A stretch of 64,000 nt of DNA from Salipiger thiooxidans (GTDB lineage Bacteria > Pseudomonadota > Alphaproteobacteria > Rhodobacterales > Rhodobacteraceae). Shown in pieces: positions 15,840-24,285 of this stretch (position 1 is the first letter of the stretch; every line of letters starts with the position of its first letter). Where the stretch lies: NCBI RefSeq assembly GCF_900102075.1, contig NZ_FNAV01000003.1, positions 370,707-434,706 on the forward strand. Direction: 5' to 3'. The notes under the pieces were generated by a model, which saw only the letters and a program-made list of their open reading frames with translations, was not told the origin of the DNA and ran no database searches. A program made the position numbers and the translations under genes.

Positions 15840-16457
15840 ATGACAACCACTCAGGCGACCGTCCGTCGGGGGCGCAAATTCGACCAGGTGCTTGAAGGCG
15901 CCCGCGAAATCTTTCTTCGCGATGGCTTCGAGGGGGCCAGCGTCGACGACATCGCGCGCGCGGCGGGGGTCTCGAAGGCGACGCTCTACAGCTACTTCCC
16001 CGACAAGCGGCTGCTGTTCATGGAGATGGCCAGCGCCCAGTGCCAGGCCCAGACCGACGAGGCGATGCTGAGCATCGACATGTCCGGGCCGCCGGACCGG
16101 GTGCTGCCGCAGGTCGGGCGGCGCTTTCTCTCGTTCCTGCTGTCCGAGATGGGCCAGCGCGTCTTTCGCATCTGCGTGGCGGAATCCGACCGCTTCCCCG
16201 AGCTCGGCCGGCAGTTCTACCAGTGCGGGCCGCGGATGCTGCACAACGCGCTCACCGGCTATCTGCACCAGAGCGCCGAGCGCGGCGAGCTCAGGGTCAC
16301 GGATTTCGAGCTTGCCGCCGACCAGTTCGCCGAGCTCTGCAAGGCGGATCTCTGGGCCAAGCTCTGCTTCGGCATCCAGACCCGCTTCGAGGATGACGAG
16401 ACCGGCCGCGTCGTGGATGGGGCGGTCGAGACCTTCCTCGCCCGCTACGGCGCCTGA
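15840..16457 (+). CDS. TetR/AcrR family transcriptional regulator
   Basis: A 205-residue repressor. The HTH lies near residues 25-60 (GASVDDIARAAGVSKATLYSYFPDKRLLF). The C-terminal ligand domain resembles the AcrR type with a C-terminal dimer helix. The ATG at 15840 follows GGGAGG by 6 nt, which settles it over an in-frame ATG at 15813. Three TGAAC-N6-GTTCA-like sites upstream suggest that it controls itself and the small ORF at 15620. No efflux pump lies next to it, so the ligand cannot be guessed. Confidence 0.9.
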   Translation: MTTTQATVRRGRKFDQVLEGAREIFLRDGFEGASVDDIARAAGVSKATLYSYFPDKRLLFMEMASAQCQAQTDEAMLSIDMSGPPDRVLPQVGRRFLSFLLSEMGQRVFRICVAESDRFPELGRQFYQCGPRMLHNALTGYLHQSAERGELRVTDFELAADQFAELCKADLWAKLCFGIQTRFEDDETGRVVDGAVETFLARYGA

Positions 16458-16515
16458 CGCCCGGCCCATCCCCGAACTGGCCCCGACCTGCCAGCAGGAC
16501 GGGGCAGGGGCGGCC

Positions 16516-17226
16516 TCAGTCGAGGCGCCGCACCAGAAGCTGGTTGCCCGGGCCGCGCTTGGTCTCGAACACCTTCAGCTCGGACACCAGGTCGGAGAGC
16601 TTGCGCTTGCCGTAGGTGCGGGTGTCGAAGTCGGGGTTCGCCGCGGTGATGAACTGGCCGAGCTGGCCGAGCGTGTACCAGTCGTCTTCCTGCTCGATGG
16701 CGTCCATCGCGGTGAAGATGAGGTTGCGCGCCTCGTCGAGCTTGCCGGTGGCGTGAGGCTGGCTGCCGGCGGTCTTCTGCTCGGGGGCGCCGTCGAGGTT
16801 CTCGAGGAAGATGAAACGCTTGCAGGCCTTGCGGAAGGCGTCCGGCGTCTTCTGCATGCCCATGCCGTAGGCGTCGAGCCCCTGTTCGCGGATGCGGCTG
16901 GCGAGGCGGGTGAAATCGCTGTCGGAGCTGACCAGCACGAAGCCGTCGAACCGGGCCGTGTGCATCAGGTCCATGGCATCGATCACCAGCGAGATGTCCG
17001 AGGCGTTCTTGCCCACGGTGTTGGCGGGCGAGTGCAGCGGCACCAGCCCGTATTCGGCAGTGATCTTCGACCAGCCGGCCATCTGCTGGCTGGAGAAGTC
17101 GCCGTAGACGCGGCGCACGCTGGCCTCGCCCAGCGAGGCGATCTCGTCGAAGATCGCCTTGGCGTATTTCGGCGAGGTGTTGTCGGCGTCGATGAGAATG
17201 GCGAGAAGCCGGTTTTCACTGGGCAT
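16516..17226 (-). CDS. NYN domain / OST-HTH (LOTUS) protein
   Basis: A 236-residue protein with an N-terminal NYN (PIN-like) nuclease domain (about 1-145) and a C-terminal OST-HTH/LOTUS domain (about 160-236; ARNLIFTAMDAIEQEDDWYTL, then YGKRKLSDLVSELKVFE). The acidic NYN residues are in place: LIDADN near the start, DISLVIDAMDL, and VSSDSDFTRLASRIRE. This is the LabA/DUF88-like architecture seen in many bacteria, proposed to be an RNA-binding endoribonuclease; the bacterial role is unclear. AAGGAGG sits 5 nt before the ATG. It follows the GNAT gene by 20 nt on the same strand. Confidence 0.9.
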   Translation of the reverse strand: MPSENRLLAILIDADNTSPKYAKAIFDEIASLGEASVRRVYGDFSSQQMAGWSKITAEYGLVPLHSPANTVGKNASDISLVIDAMDLMHTARFDGFVLVSSDSDFTRLASRIREQGLDAYGMGMQKTPDAFRKACKRFIFLENLDGAPEQKTAGSQPHATGKLDEARNLIFTAMDAIEQEDDWYTLGQLGQFITAANPDFDTRTYGKRKLSDLVSELKVFETKRGPGNQLLVRRLD

Positions 17227-17246
17227 TGTGCCCTCCTTGTACGGGA

Positions 17247-17750
17247 TCACGTGGCGCCCAGCGGCTTGTGCATCACGAGCGCGTCCACGTAACCCTCCTT
17301 TGGGTGGTTGAAGGCGCCGGGAAGGCGGCCGACGATCTTGAACCCCGCCCGTTCCCACAGCGCCACGGCGCGCAGGTTCGAGGAGATCACGAAGTTGAAC
17401 TGCATCGCGCGGAAGCCTGCGCTGCGGGCGCTGGCCAGCGCGTGGGCCAGCATCGAGCGCGCGATGCCGCGCCCATGCTGGTCGGGGTCGGTGACGAAGC
17501 CGCAGTTGCAGACATGGCTGCCGCCGCCCTTCTGGTTCCGCACCAGGAAGTAGGAGCCGACGAGACGGCCGTCAATCACCGCCGAGAACACCTGCCGCCC
17601 GGGCCCGCACCAGTAGGCCAGCGCGTCCTCGCGCGGGATGTCGGGGTCGATGGCATAGGTGTCGCCCGCCCGGAACACCGGCTCGAGCACGCGCCAGAGC
17701 GCGTCGCGGTCGCGGGGCTCGAAGTGCCGGATGGTGATCTCGGACGTCAA
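17247..17750 (-). CDS. GNAT family N-acetyltransferase
   Basis: A 167-residue GCN5-type acetyltransferase. The acetyl-CoA motif A is visible as GFVTDPDQHGRGIARSMLAHAL, followed by the C-terminal pattern NLRAVALWERAGFKIVGRLPGAF. The acceptor substrate cannot be inferred. The start is TTG, chosen because GGAGG precedes it closely and the TTG overlaps the ion-channel stop (TTGA), so it is translationally coupled to that gene. Confidence 0.88.
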   Translation of the reverse strand: MTSEITIRHFEPRDRDALWRVLEPVFRAGDTYAIDPDIPREDALAYWCGPGRQVFSAVIDGRLVGSYFLVRNQKGGGSHVCNCGFVTDPDQHGRGIARSMLAHALASARSAGFRAMQFNFVISSNLRAVALWERAGFKIVGRLPGAFNHPKEGYVDALVMHKPLGAT

Positions 17751-18520
17751 CTCTGACCCTCCGTCTTGATGTGGATGATCGCGCCGCAATGCTTGCAATG
17801 CACCGCGTCGGAATCGTGCAGCGACAGGCCGCAGGTGCCGCATGTCTCGCGCACCTTGTTGGGCCGGAACAGCACTTGTGCCAGTCGCAGGAACAGGGTG
17901 ACGCCGCAGATCATCACCACGACCGAGATCATCCGTCCGAGCGAGCCTGTGAGCGTGATGTCCCCGAAGCCGGTGGTGGTCAGCGCCGTGACGGTGAAAT
18001 AGAGCGCATCGGCGTAATTGTCGATCTGCGGGTTCGAGCCAAATTGCGTGGCATAGACCAGCCCGGTCATCACGAAGATGAAGACCATCAGATTGATCGC
18101 CGCCACAAACACGTCCTGGTTGCGGCTGAAGAACGGGAAGTCCGCGCGAAGCCGTTTCAGCAGCTGGTAGGTGTGCAGGAAGCGCAGCGTCCGTACCACC
18201 CGCAGGAAGCCCAGCCCCTCGCCCGCGAGCGGCGCGAGGAAGGACACGATCGACACCATGTCCGCCAGCGTCACCGGCATCACGAGGAAGCGCAGCTTGC
18301 GCGGTGCGATGGCCACACGGGCGATGAAATCCGCGAGGATGACGACCCCGAACACCGCGTCGATGCTCTCCACCACGCGACCGTGTTGGGTAAAGCTGGT
18401 GGCGATCACGAAGAGGATGGTCCCGATGTCGAAGATCAGCACCGCGTAGCGGAACCGGTGTGCCTTGTCGCTTTCGCCCTCGTAGAGCTCGCGGAGTTTG
18501 TCGAGACTGCCTGCCGTCAT
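17747..18520 (-). CDS. Voltage-gated-type potassium channel with C-terminal zinc ribbon
   Basis: A 257-residue six-TM ion-transport protein. Helices S1-S4 occupy about residues 25-125; S4 is Arg-rich (FLRVVRTLRFLHTYQLLKRLR). The pore helix and filter read TALTTTGFGD (residues 178-187), a GFGD variant of the K+ filter. After S6 a short cytosolic tail has two CxxC pairs (Cys227/230 and Cys242/245), a zinc-ribbon pattern not found in classic Kv channels. Selectivity for K+ is inferred from the filter. It overlaps the GNAT gene by 4 nt. Confidence 0.87.
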   Translation of the reverse strand: MTAGSLDKLRELYEGESDKAHRFRYAVLIFDIGTILFVIATSFTQHGRVVESIDAVFGVVILADFIARVAIAPRKLRFLVMPVTLADMVSIVSFLAPLAGEGLGFLRVVRTLRFLHTYQLLKRLRADFPFFSRNQDVFVAAINLMVFIFVMTGLVYATQFGSNPQIDNYADALYFTVTALTTTGFGDITLTGSLGRMISVVVMICGVTLFLRLAQVLFRPNKVRETCGTCGLSLHDSDAVHCKHCGAIIHIKTEGQS

Positions 18521-18624
18521 TCCTGCCCGTTCCTTGCCCCTGTCCCCAACCTATAGGCGGCAGGGACGGGGCCGGGCAAGCGGTCGGCGCCCTGCTGTGG
18601 TGCAAGCGGGGAGCCGGAGGCGTC

Positions 18625-19584
18625 TCAGGCGCCCGGATGCAGGGGGTGGAAGCAGGCGGCCTGCTGCGATCTGCCGTCGAGCATCGGCACCTCCCCGGCG
18701 CAGCGGGGGCCCGCGTTGGGGCAACGCGCCCGGAAGGCGCAGCCCCGCGGCGGGTTCAGCGGGTCGGGAAGCTCGGTCTCGCGGCCCTCGGGGGCGGTGA
18801 GCGCCCGGCCCACCACCGGGGCGCTGTCGGCGAGCAGCCTGGTGTAGGGGTGGCGGGGATGGGCGAAGACCTCTTCGGCACGCCCGAGTTCGACCACCGA
18901 GCCGAAGTAGAGCACCGCGACCCGGTCGCTCACCGCCTCGACCACCGCGAGGTCGTGCGAGATGAAGAGGTAGGTCAGCCCCAGCCGCGCCTTCAGGTCG
19001 GCAAGCAGGTTCAGCACCTGCGCCTGCACGCTCACGTCGAGCGCCGAGACCGGCTCGTCGAGGATCAGGATCCGCGCCTCCGCCGCCAGCGCCCGCGCGA
19101 TGCCGATGCGCTGGGCCTGCCCGCCCGAGAACTCGTGCGGGTAGCGGTCGAGGAACTCCTCGCGCAGGTTCACCTGGCTGAAGATCTCGGAAATCCGCGC
19201 CGCCCGCTGCGCCTTGTCCATCCGGTGCAGGCGCTTCAGCGGAACCTCCATGATCTGCCGGATGGTCTTGCGCGGGTTGAGCGAGCTGATCGGGTCCTGG
19301 AACACATACTGGATGCGCTTGCCGAAGACCGCCGGATCGGCGTTGTCGAGCGGCTCGCCGTCGATCTCGATATGCCCGCCGCTGGGCTCGAGCAGCCCCA
19401 CCAGCATCCGCGCCAGAGTGGACTTGCCGCAACCGCTCTCGCCGACGATGCCAAGGGTCTCGCCCGAGGCGATCTCGAGAGTCACCGGATGCACCGCGTG
19501 GACCCGGCCCTTGGGCGGCCCGAAGAGTCGCTTGCCGACGGCGAAGGTCTTGGAGAGCTCCTCGAGCTTCAGGGCGACGGTCAT
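18625..19584 (-). CDS. Peptide-type ABC transporter ATPase (DppF-like)
   Basis: A 319-residue oligopeptide/dipeptide-family ATPase. Walker A GESGCGKST, signature FSGGQAQRIGIARALA, Walker B ILILDEPVSALD and the C-terminal oligopeptide-transporter extension with its CxxR-type Cys pattern (GCAFRARCPNAGPRC) are present. Together with the fused permease/ATPase upstream it supplies the two nucleotide-binding sites of the importer. Its ATG overlaps the preceding stop by 4 nt, and it is the last gene of the operon. Confidence 0.93.
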   Translation of the reverse strand: MTVALKLEELSKTFAVGKRLFGPPKGRVHAVHPVTLEIASGETLGIVGESGCGKSTLARMLVGLLEPSGGHIEIDGEPLDNADPAVFGKRIQYVFQDPISSLNPRKTIRQIMEVPLKRLHRMDKAQRAARISEIFSQVNLREEFLDRYPHEFSGGQAQRIGIARALAAEARILILDEPVSALDVSVQAQVLNLLADLKARLGLTYLFISHDLAVVEAVSDRVAVLYFGSVVELGRAEEVFAHPRHPYTRLLADSAPVVGRALTAPEGRETELPDPLNPPRGCAFRARCPNAGPRCAGEVPMLDGRSQQAACFHPLHPGA

Positions 19585-21479
19585 TGCGCGGCCTCCGCAG
19601 CGGTTTCCGGGTCGGTTTCCGGGGCAGTCTCGGGGAACAGGCAGCGCACCTTGCGCGCGCCGCCGTGCAGGGCCACGTCGCCCTCGCGGCAGGCTTCCGC
19701 CGCCTTGTCGCAGCGCGGCGCGAAGGCGCAGCCGGGCGGCAGCGCATCCACCGCAGGCGGCAGGCCCGGGATCGCGTGCAGCACCCGCTTGCCCTCGCCC
19801 AGCTCGGGCACGCAGGCGATGAGACGGCGGGTGTAGGGATGCGCCGGCGTCTCGAGCACGGCCTGCGTCGGCCCTTCCTCGACGATGCGCCCCGCGTACA
19901 TCACCGCCACCCGGTCGCAGAGCTGCGCCACCACGCCGAAATCATGGGTGATGAAGACGATGGCCAGCCCCTTCTCGCGCCGCAGTGTGTCGAGCAGCGA
20001 CAGGATCTGCGCCTGCACCGTAACGTCGAGCGCCGTGGTCGGCTCGTCGGCGATGATCACCTGCGGATCGTTGGCCAGCGCCATGGCGATGCCGACCCGC
20101 TGCCGCATGCCGCCCGACATCTCGTGCGGGTAGCTGTCGAGACGGCTCTCGGCGTTGGGAATGCGCACGTCCCGCAGCAGCGCAAGCGTCCGGCTCCGCG
20201 CCTCGCCGCGCGAGACGCCGCGATGCACCCGGATCGCCTCGGCCAGCTGGTCGCCCACGGTGTAGAGCGGGTGCAGCGTGGCCAGCGGGTCCTGGAAGAT
20301 GTAGGCGATCTCGCGCCCCCGCAGGCTGCGCAGCCGCTCGTATGTCGCCCCCACGAGGTCCTCGCCCCGGTAATGCACCGCCCCGCCGGCGATCACCCCG
20401 GGCGGCGAGGCCACCAGCCCCATCACGCTCAGCGCCGTCACCGACTTGCCAGAGCCGCTCTCGCCGATGATGCCGAGGCATTCGCCGGGCCGCACGCCAA
20501 GGCTCACCCCGCCCAAGGCGCGGTACACCCTTTGCTTCACGTGGAACTCCGTGCGCAACTCGCGGAGCGCGAGCAGCGCCTCGCCCTCGGGCTGCGGAAC
20601 CGGCCCCTCGCGCCGCACCATGGTGGCCGCCATCGGCCGGGACAGCGCCCCCGAGCGCAGCCGCGGGTCGAGCGCGTCGCGCACCCCGTCGCCCAGCAGG
20701 TTGATCGCCATGACGATCACCAGGATCATCATCCCCGGCACCACCGAGGTGTGCGGGTTGGTGATCAGCGCCGAGCGCGCCTCGCCCAGCATCGAACCCA
20801 GATCCGCCTGCGGCGGCTGCGAGCCCAGCCCGAGGAACGACAGCCCGGCGGTCTCGAGGATCATCCAGCCCACGGTGGTCGACATGGCGATGACGATCAC
20901 CGGGATCACGTTGGGCAGCACCTCGGACAGGATGATGCGCCCGTCGCCCATGCCGGCGAGCTTGGCCGCGTCCACGAACTCCTTGTGCGCGATGCCCACG
21001 GTGATGCCACGGATGTTGCGGGCAAAGAACGGGATGTTGACCGCCGCCACCGCGATCAGCGCGTTCAGAAGCCCGGGCCCGAGTGCTGCCACGATGGCGA
21101 GCGCCAGCAGGATGTAGGGAAAGGCCATGAGCATATCGACGCCGCGCATGATCAGGTTGTCCACCCGCCCGCCGTAATAGCCCGCGACGATGCCCACCGC
21201 GGCGCCGAGCACGGCGGCGATCACCGCGGCGGCAAAGCCCACCGCAAGCGACAGCCGCGTGCCCCAGAGCAGCCGCGACAGCAGGTCCCGCCCGAGATGG
21301 TCGGTGCCCAGAAGCGCGCCCTCCGAGAACGGCGGCAGGAAGCGGTTGCCGGTGTCGGTGACGTCCGGATCGGCGAGCGGCAGCAGCGGCGTCACCAGCG
21401 CCAGCGCGACCACCAGCGCCATGACCACGAGCCCGGCCAGCGCCAGCCGGTTGCGGGCGAGAAGCGCGAGGAAGCTCAT
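19581..21479 (-). CDS. Fused ABC permease and ATPase (DppC-DppD type)
   Basis: A single 632-residue protein that joins a DppC-like permease (about 1-290; six TM helices, EAA-type loop [20 protein letters not shown]) to a DppD-like ATPase (about 300-632; Walker A GESGSGKS, signature [16 protein letters not shown], Walker [14 protein letters not shown]-terminal Cys cluster [15 protein letters not shown]). In most bacteria these are two genes. No frameshift or internal stop separates them, and such fusions recur in alphaproteobacterial peptide transporters. The ATG at 21479 overlaps the DppB stop (ATGA); the same frame is open further upstream but there it is antisense to the permease codons. 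Confidence 0.92.
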   Translation of the reverse strand: MSFLALLARNRLALAGLVVMALVVALALVTPLLPLADPDVTDTGNRFLPPFSEGALLGTDHLGRDLLSRLLWGTRLSLAVGFAAAVIAAVLGAAVGIVAGYYGGRVDNLIMRGVDMLMAFPYILLALAIVAALGPGLLNALIAVAAVNIPFFARNIRGITVGIAHKEFVDAAKLAGMGDGRIILSEVLPNVIPVIVIAMSTTVGWMILETAGLSFLGLGSQPPQADLGSMLGEARSALITNPHTSVVPGMMILVIVMAINLLGDGVRDALDPRLRSGALSRPMAATMVRREGPVPQPEGEALLALRELRTEFHVKQRVYRALGGVSLGVRPGECLGIIGESGSGKSVTALSVMGLVASPPGVIAGGAVHYRGEDLVGATYERLRSLRGREIAYIFQDPLATLHPLYTVGDQLAEAIRVHRGVSRGEARSRTLALLRDVRIPNAESRLDSYPHEMSGGMRQRVGIAMALANDPQVIIADEPTTALDVTVQAQILSLLDTLRREKGLAIVFITHDFGVVAQLCDRVAVMYAGRIVEEGPTQAVLETPAHPYTRRLIACVPELGEGKRVLHAIPGLPPAVDALPPGCAFAPRCDKAAEACREGDVALHGGARKVRCLFPETAPETDPETAAEAAQ

Positions 21480-22423
21480 GTCTTGATCCTCGGGTCGAGC
21501 AGGCTCTGCGCCACGTCCACCACGATGTTGAAGAGCACGTAGCAGGCAGCGACGAAGACCACGCCGCCCTGCACCAGCAGGATGTCGCGCTTGAGGATGG
21601 CGTCGACCAGCATCCGCCCGACGCCGGGCCACTGGAACACCATCTCGATGTAGACCGCGCCCGACAGCACGAAGCCGGCCTGGATGCCCAGCACCGGGAT
21701 GATGCTCACCATCGCGGCGCGCAGCGCATGGCGCCAGATCACCCCGCGCTCGGGCACGCCCTTGGCCCGCGCCGTGCGGATATAGTCCTGCCGCAGCACC
21801 TCCAGCATGGCCGAGCGCGCGAGCCGCGCCACCACGCCGGTCGCCACCACCGCCAGCGCCAGCGCCGGCATCGTCAGGTGCCGCAGCAGCACCCAGAGAT
21901 GGCGGTCGCCGTAGATCGGCCACATCCCCGAGGCCGGGAACCAGCGCAGCCGCACGGCGAAGAGCAGGATCATCATCATGCCGAGGAAGAAGGACGGGAT
22001 CGAGATCCCCAGCAGCACCGCGAAGGTGATGCCCCGGTCCGCCGCCCCGTATTGCCGCGCCGCCGAGACCACCCCCGCCGCCACGCCCACCACCGAGCAC
22101 AGCACGAAGGAGGTCCCCGCCAGCACCAGCGTCGCCCCGAACCGGTCCAGCACCTCGTCGAGCACCGGCCGGTTGAGCGAGAACGACCGCCCGAAATCGC
22201 CCTGCACCATGTTCCAGAGCCAGATCGCGTAGCGCTGCACCGCCGGCTTGTCGAGCCCGAGATCCCGGTTCAGCTTCTCCACGTTCTCGGGCGTTGCGTA
22301 GCTCCCGAGGATCGCCGTCGCCGGATCGCCCGGGATCAGCGCCATGATGGCGAAGACGATCACCGTGATCCCCAGCAGCACCGGGATCGCCGAGACCAGC
22401 CGTTTCAGAATGTAGCTTCCCAA
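21476..22423 (-). CDS. Peptide-type ABC transporter permease (DppB-like)
   Basis: A 315-residue inner-membrane permease with the DppB/OppB N-terminus (YILKRLVSAIPVLLGITVIVF), PGDPA motif, and the permease loop VLRQDYIRTARAKGVPERGVIWRHALR that contacts the ATPase. It pairs with the DppC half of the fused protein. It begins 163 nt after the binding-protein gene, across a stretch of stacked hairpins, and overlaps the next gene by 4 nt. Confidence 0.93.
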   Translation of the reverse strand: MGSYILKRLVSAIPVLLGITVIVFAIMALIPGDPATAILGSYATPENVEKLNRDLGLDKPAVQRYAIWLWNMVQGDFGRSFSLNRPVLDEVLDRFGATLVLAGTSFVLCSVVGVAAGVVSAARQYGAADRGITFAVLLGISIPSFFLGMMMILLFAVRLRWFPASGMWPIYGDRHLWVLLRHLTMPALALAVVATGVVARLARSAMLEVLRQDYIRTARAKGVPERGVIWRHALRAAMVSIIPVLGIQAGFVLSGAVYIEMVFQWPGVGRMLVDAILKRDILLVQGGVVFVAACYVLFNIVVDVAQSLLDPRIKT

Positions 22424-22460
22424 GGGGTGCCCCCGTTTTCCGCTGTCACCGACCGCGGCG

Positions 22461-22523
22461 CTTCATCTTGCCGGACAAACTCCGGGGTAAATGCGCGCTG
22501 CGCGCGCAGAGGGGCAGAGCCCC
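22461..22523 (-). repeat. Composite hairpin repeat, copy B
   Basis: Read on the minus strand: a GGGGC-TCT-GCCCC hairpin (22523-22511), a TGCGCGC/GCGCGCA hairpin (22508-22493) and the box CGGAGTTTGTCC + GGCAAGATGAAG (ending 22461). It lies in the intercistronic gap between the binding-protein and permease genes and matches copies A and C in order and orientation of its parts. Confidence 0.65.
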
Positions 22524-22530
22524 TGCTTCC

Positions 22531-22578
22531 GCGCGGGCGTCAGCCCGCGCCGGTCGGACCGGGCGCAGCCCCGGTCCG
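22531..22578. terminator. Two stacked GC hairpins after the binding-protein gene
   Basis: GCGCGGGC/GCCCGCGC (22531-22550, 4-nt loop) and CGGACCGGG/CCCGGTCCG (22555-22578) follow the binding-protein stop immediately. With no U-run they are better seen as an mRNA-stabilising or attenuating structure that would leave more binding protein than permease. Confidence 0.55.
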
Positions 22579-22586
22579 AAACCCCT

Positions 22587-24158
22587 TCAGTTCTTCGTCA
22601 CCTCGTCCAGCAGCAGGAAGAACGACGGCTGCAGCTCGAAGCCCTCGACCCGGTCGCTGGTCACCGCGTTCTGCTTCCAGTTCGCCACGAAGACCCAGGG
22701 TGCATCCTCCTGCACGATCTCCTGCATCTGCTTGTAGAGCGTCGCGCGCTCGTCCTGGTCGGTGGCGACCCGCGCCTTCTCGAGCAGCTCGTCCACCTCC
22801 GGGTTGGAATAGTAGCCCGAGTTGAACCCGCCCTTGTCGGGCCAGGCCTCGCTGCGCAGCGCGAGGAAGGGCAGGGTGTCGGGGTCGTTGGTCATCCACG
22901 CCATCTCGGCCATGTCCGCCTTGCCCTCGAGCCCTGGGTTCACCTCGCCGAGGAAGGTGTTCCACTCGTAGGTCTCGATCCTGGTGTCGAAGCCCACCGC
23001 GTTCAGGTCCGCCTGGATTGCCGTGCCCATGGCAATCGGATCGAGCATCCCCGACCCCCCCTCGGTCACGAAGAAGGTCAGCTCCGCGCCCTCAGCACCG
23101 GCCTCGGCGAGCAGCGCCTTCGCCTTCTCGGGGTCATAGGGGTAGGGCTCGAGCGCCTCGTTGTAGGCCCATGCGAAGGCCGGCGGCGTGGGGCCGGCGG
23201 CGACCTCGGCAGTGCCCTCGAGCACGTCGTTCACCAGCGCTTCCTTGTTGATCGCGTAATTCGCCGCCTGCCGCACCTTCTTGTCGGCAAACGGGCCCTC
23301 CTTGGCGTTCAGGATCAGGAACCACACATGCGGGCCGGCCTGTTCGAAGATCCGGAAGCTGTCGCCCCGGAACTCCGACAGCGCCACCGGGGGCACCTCG
23401 ACCATCATGTCTATGCCACCCGCCAGCATCTCGGCGGTGCGGGTGTTGGCGTCGGTGATCGGACGAAACACCACCGCCTGCAGCGCCGGCGCGCCGTCCC
23501 AGTAATCGGGGTTGGCCTCGACCACCACCGCCTCGTTCGAGCGCCATTCGGCGAAGGTGAAGGCCCCTGTGCCGCTCGGGTTGCGGGCGAAATCCGCGCC
23601 GTACTGCTCGACCGCCGCGGGCGAGACGATGAGCCCGGTAGGATAGGCGAGGTTCGACAGGAAGGGCGCATAGGGCTCGGACAGGGTGAACTTCACCGTC
23701 AGCTCGTCCACCGCCTCGACCGAGGCCACCGACGAGAAGAAGAACGCCAGCGGGAAGGGGCCGGTGTCGTGGAACGGGTGGTCCTCGTTCAGCATGCGCT
23801 CGAAGTTGAACACCACCGCCTCGGCATCGAAGGGGCTGCCGTCGTGGAAGCTCACGTCCTCGCGCAGGGCAAAGGCGTATTCGGTGCCGTCCTCCGAGAT
23901 CTCCCACGACGTGGCCAGCGCCGGCTCGACCTCGAGCGTGCCGGACTTGTAGCGCACCAGCCCGTCGTAGACGTTCATCAGGATGCGGAAGTCGTTCACC
24001 GCGGTCACCGCCGCCGGGTCCAGCGCCTTGGGCTCGGCGATCTGGCCCACGATAAGCACGCCGGGCGGCGTCTGCGCCGCTGCGGGCAGGCCGAGGCTCA
24101 GGGCAAGCGCGGTGCCGGTGGCGAGGACGCCCCGCCGGGTCCAGGTCAGAACTCCCAT
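22587..24158 (-). CDS. ABC transporter substrate-binding protein, family 5 (peptide type)
   Basis: A 523-residue periplasmic solute-binding protein of the DppA/OppA family, typical for peptides or similar ligands. The N-terminus has a twin-arginine-like signal (TRRGVLATGTALALSLGLPAAAQ). The SBP-5 core motifs (ALATSWEISEDGTEYAFALR, VSFHDGSPFDAEAVVFNFERM) follow. The ATG at 24158 is preceded by GAGAGGA at a 7-nt spacing. It is the first gene of a four-gene operon, divergent from a DUF1028 gene. The actual ligand is not evident. Confidence 0.92.
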   Translation of the reverse strand: MGVLTWTRRGVLATGTALALSLGLPAAAQTPPGVLIVGQIAEPKALDPAAVTAVNDFRILMNVYDGLVRYKSGTLEVEPALATSWEISEDGTEYAFALREDVSFHDGSPFDAEAVVFNFERMLNEDHPFHDTGPFPLAFFFSSVASVEAVDELTVKFTLSEPYAPFLSNLAYPTGLIVSPAAVEQYGADFARNPSGTGAFTFAEWRSNEAVVVEANPDYWDGAPALQAVVFRPITDANTRTAEMLAGGIDMMVEVPPVALSEFRGDSFRIFEQAGPHVWFLILNAKEGPFADKKVRQAANYAINKEALVNDVLEGTAEVAAGPTPPAFAWAYNEALEPYPYDPEKAKALLAEAGAEGAELTFFVTEGGSGMLDPIAMGTAIQADLNAVGFDTRIETYEWNTFLGEVNPGLEGKADMAEMAWMTNDPDTLPFLALRSEAWPDKGGFNSGYYSNPEVDELLEKARVATDQDERATLYKQMQEIVQEDAPWVFVANWKQNAVTSDRVEGFELQPSFFLLLDEVTKN

Positions 24159-24203
24159 GTTTTCATCCTCTCTCTGTCGCCGCCGCGGCCCGGCGGCCAT
24201 AAT

Positions 24204-24246
24204 TTTTCATGATTAATTGAAGCAGGCCAAATTATCGTGATAAATT
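24204..24246. promoter_or_regulatory. Pair of GntR-operator-like sites in a divergent promoter region
   Basis: TTTTCATGATTAATT (24204-24218) and TTATCGTGATAAATT (24232-24246) are similar direct copies 28 nt apart, each centred on a dyad (TCATGA; TTATC-GT-GATAA). They lie in the AT-rich gap between the divergent binding-protein and DUF1028 genes. A FadR-type GntR regulator is encoded 0.7 kb away and is the natural candidate to bind them. Confidence 0.5.
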
Positions 24247-24285
24247 CAACGAAATTCTTTCCCGACCGCTTGCCCGGAGGTGCCC

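Noticed and set aside
15828..15842. TetR start at the ATG at 15813
   Set aside because: The ATG at 15840 has GGGAGG at ideal spacing; the upstream ATG overlaps the operator-like repeat and has none.
19581..22100. An 839-codon version of the permease/ATPase fusion
   Set aside because: The first ~207 codons overlap the DppB coding region in another frame. The ATG at 21479 overlaps the DppB stop and gives the family N-terminus.
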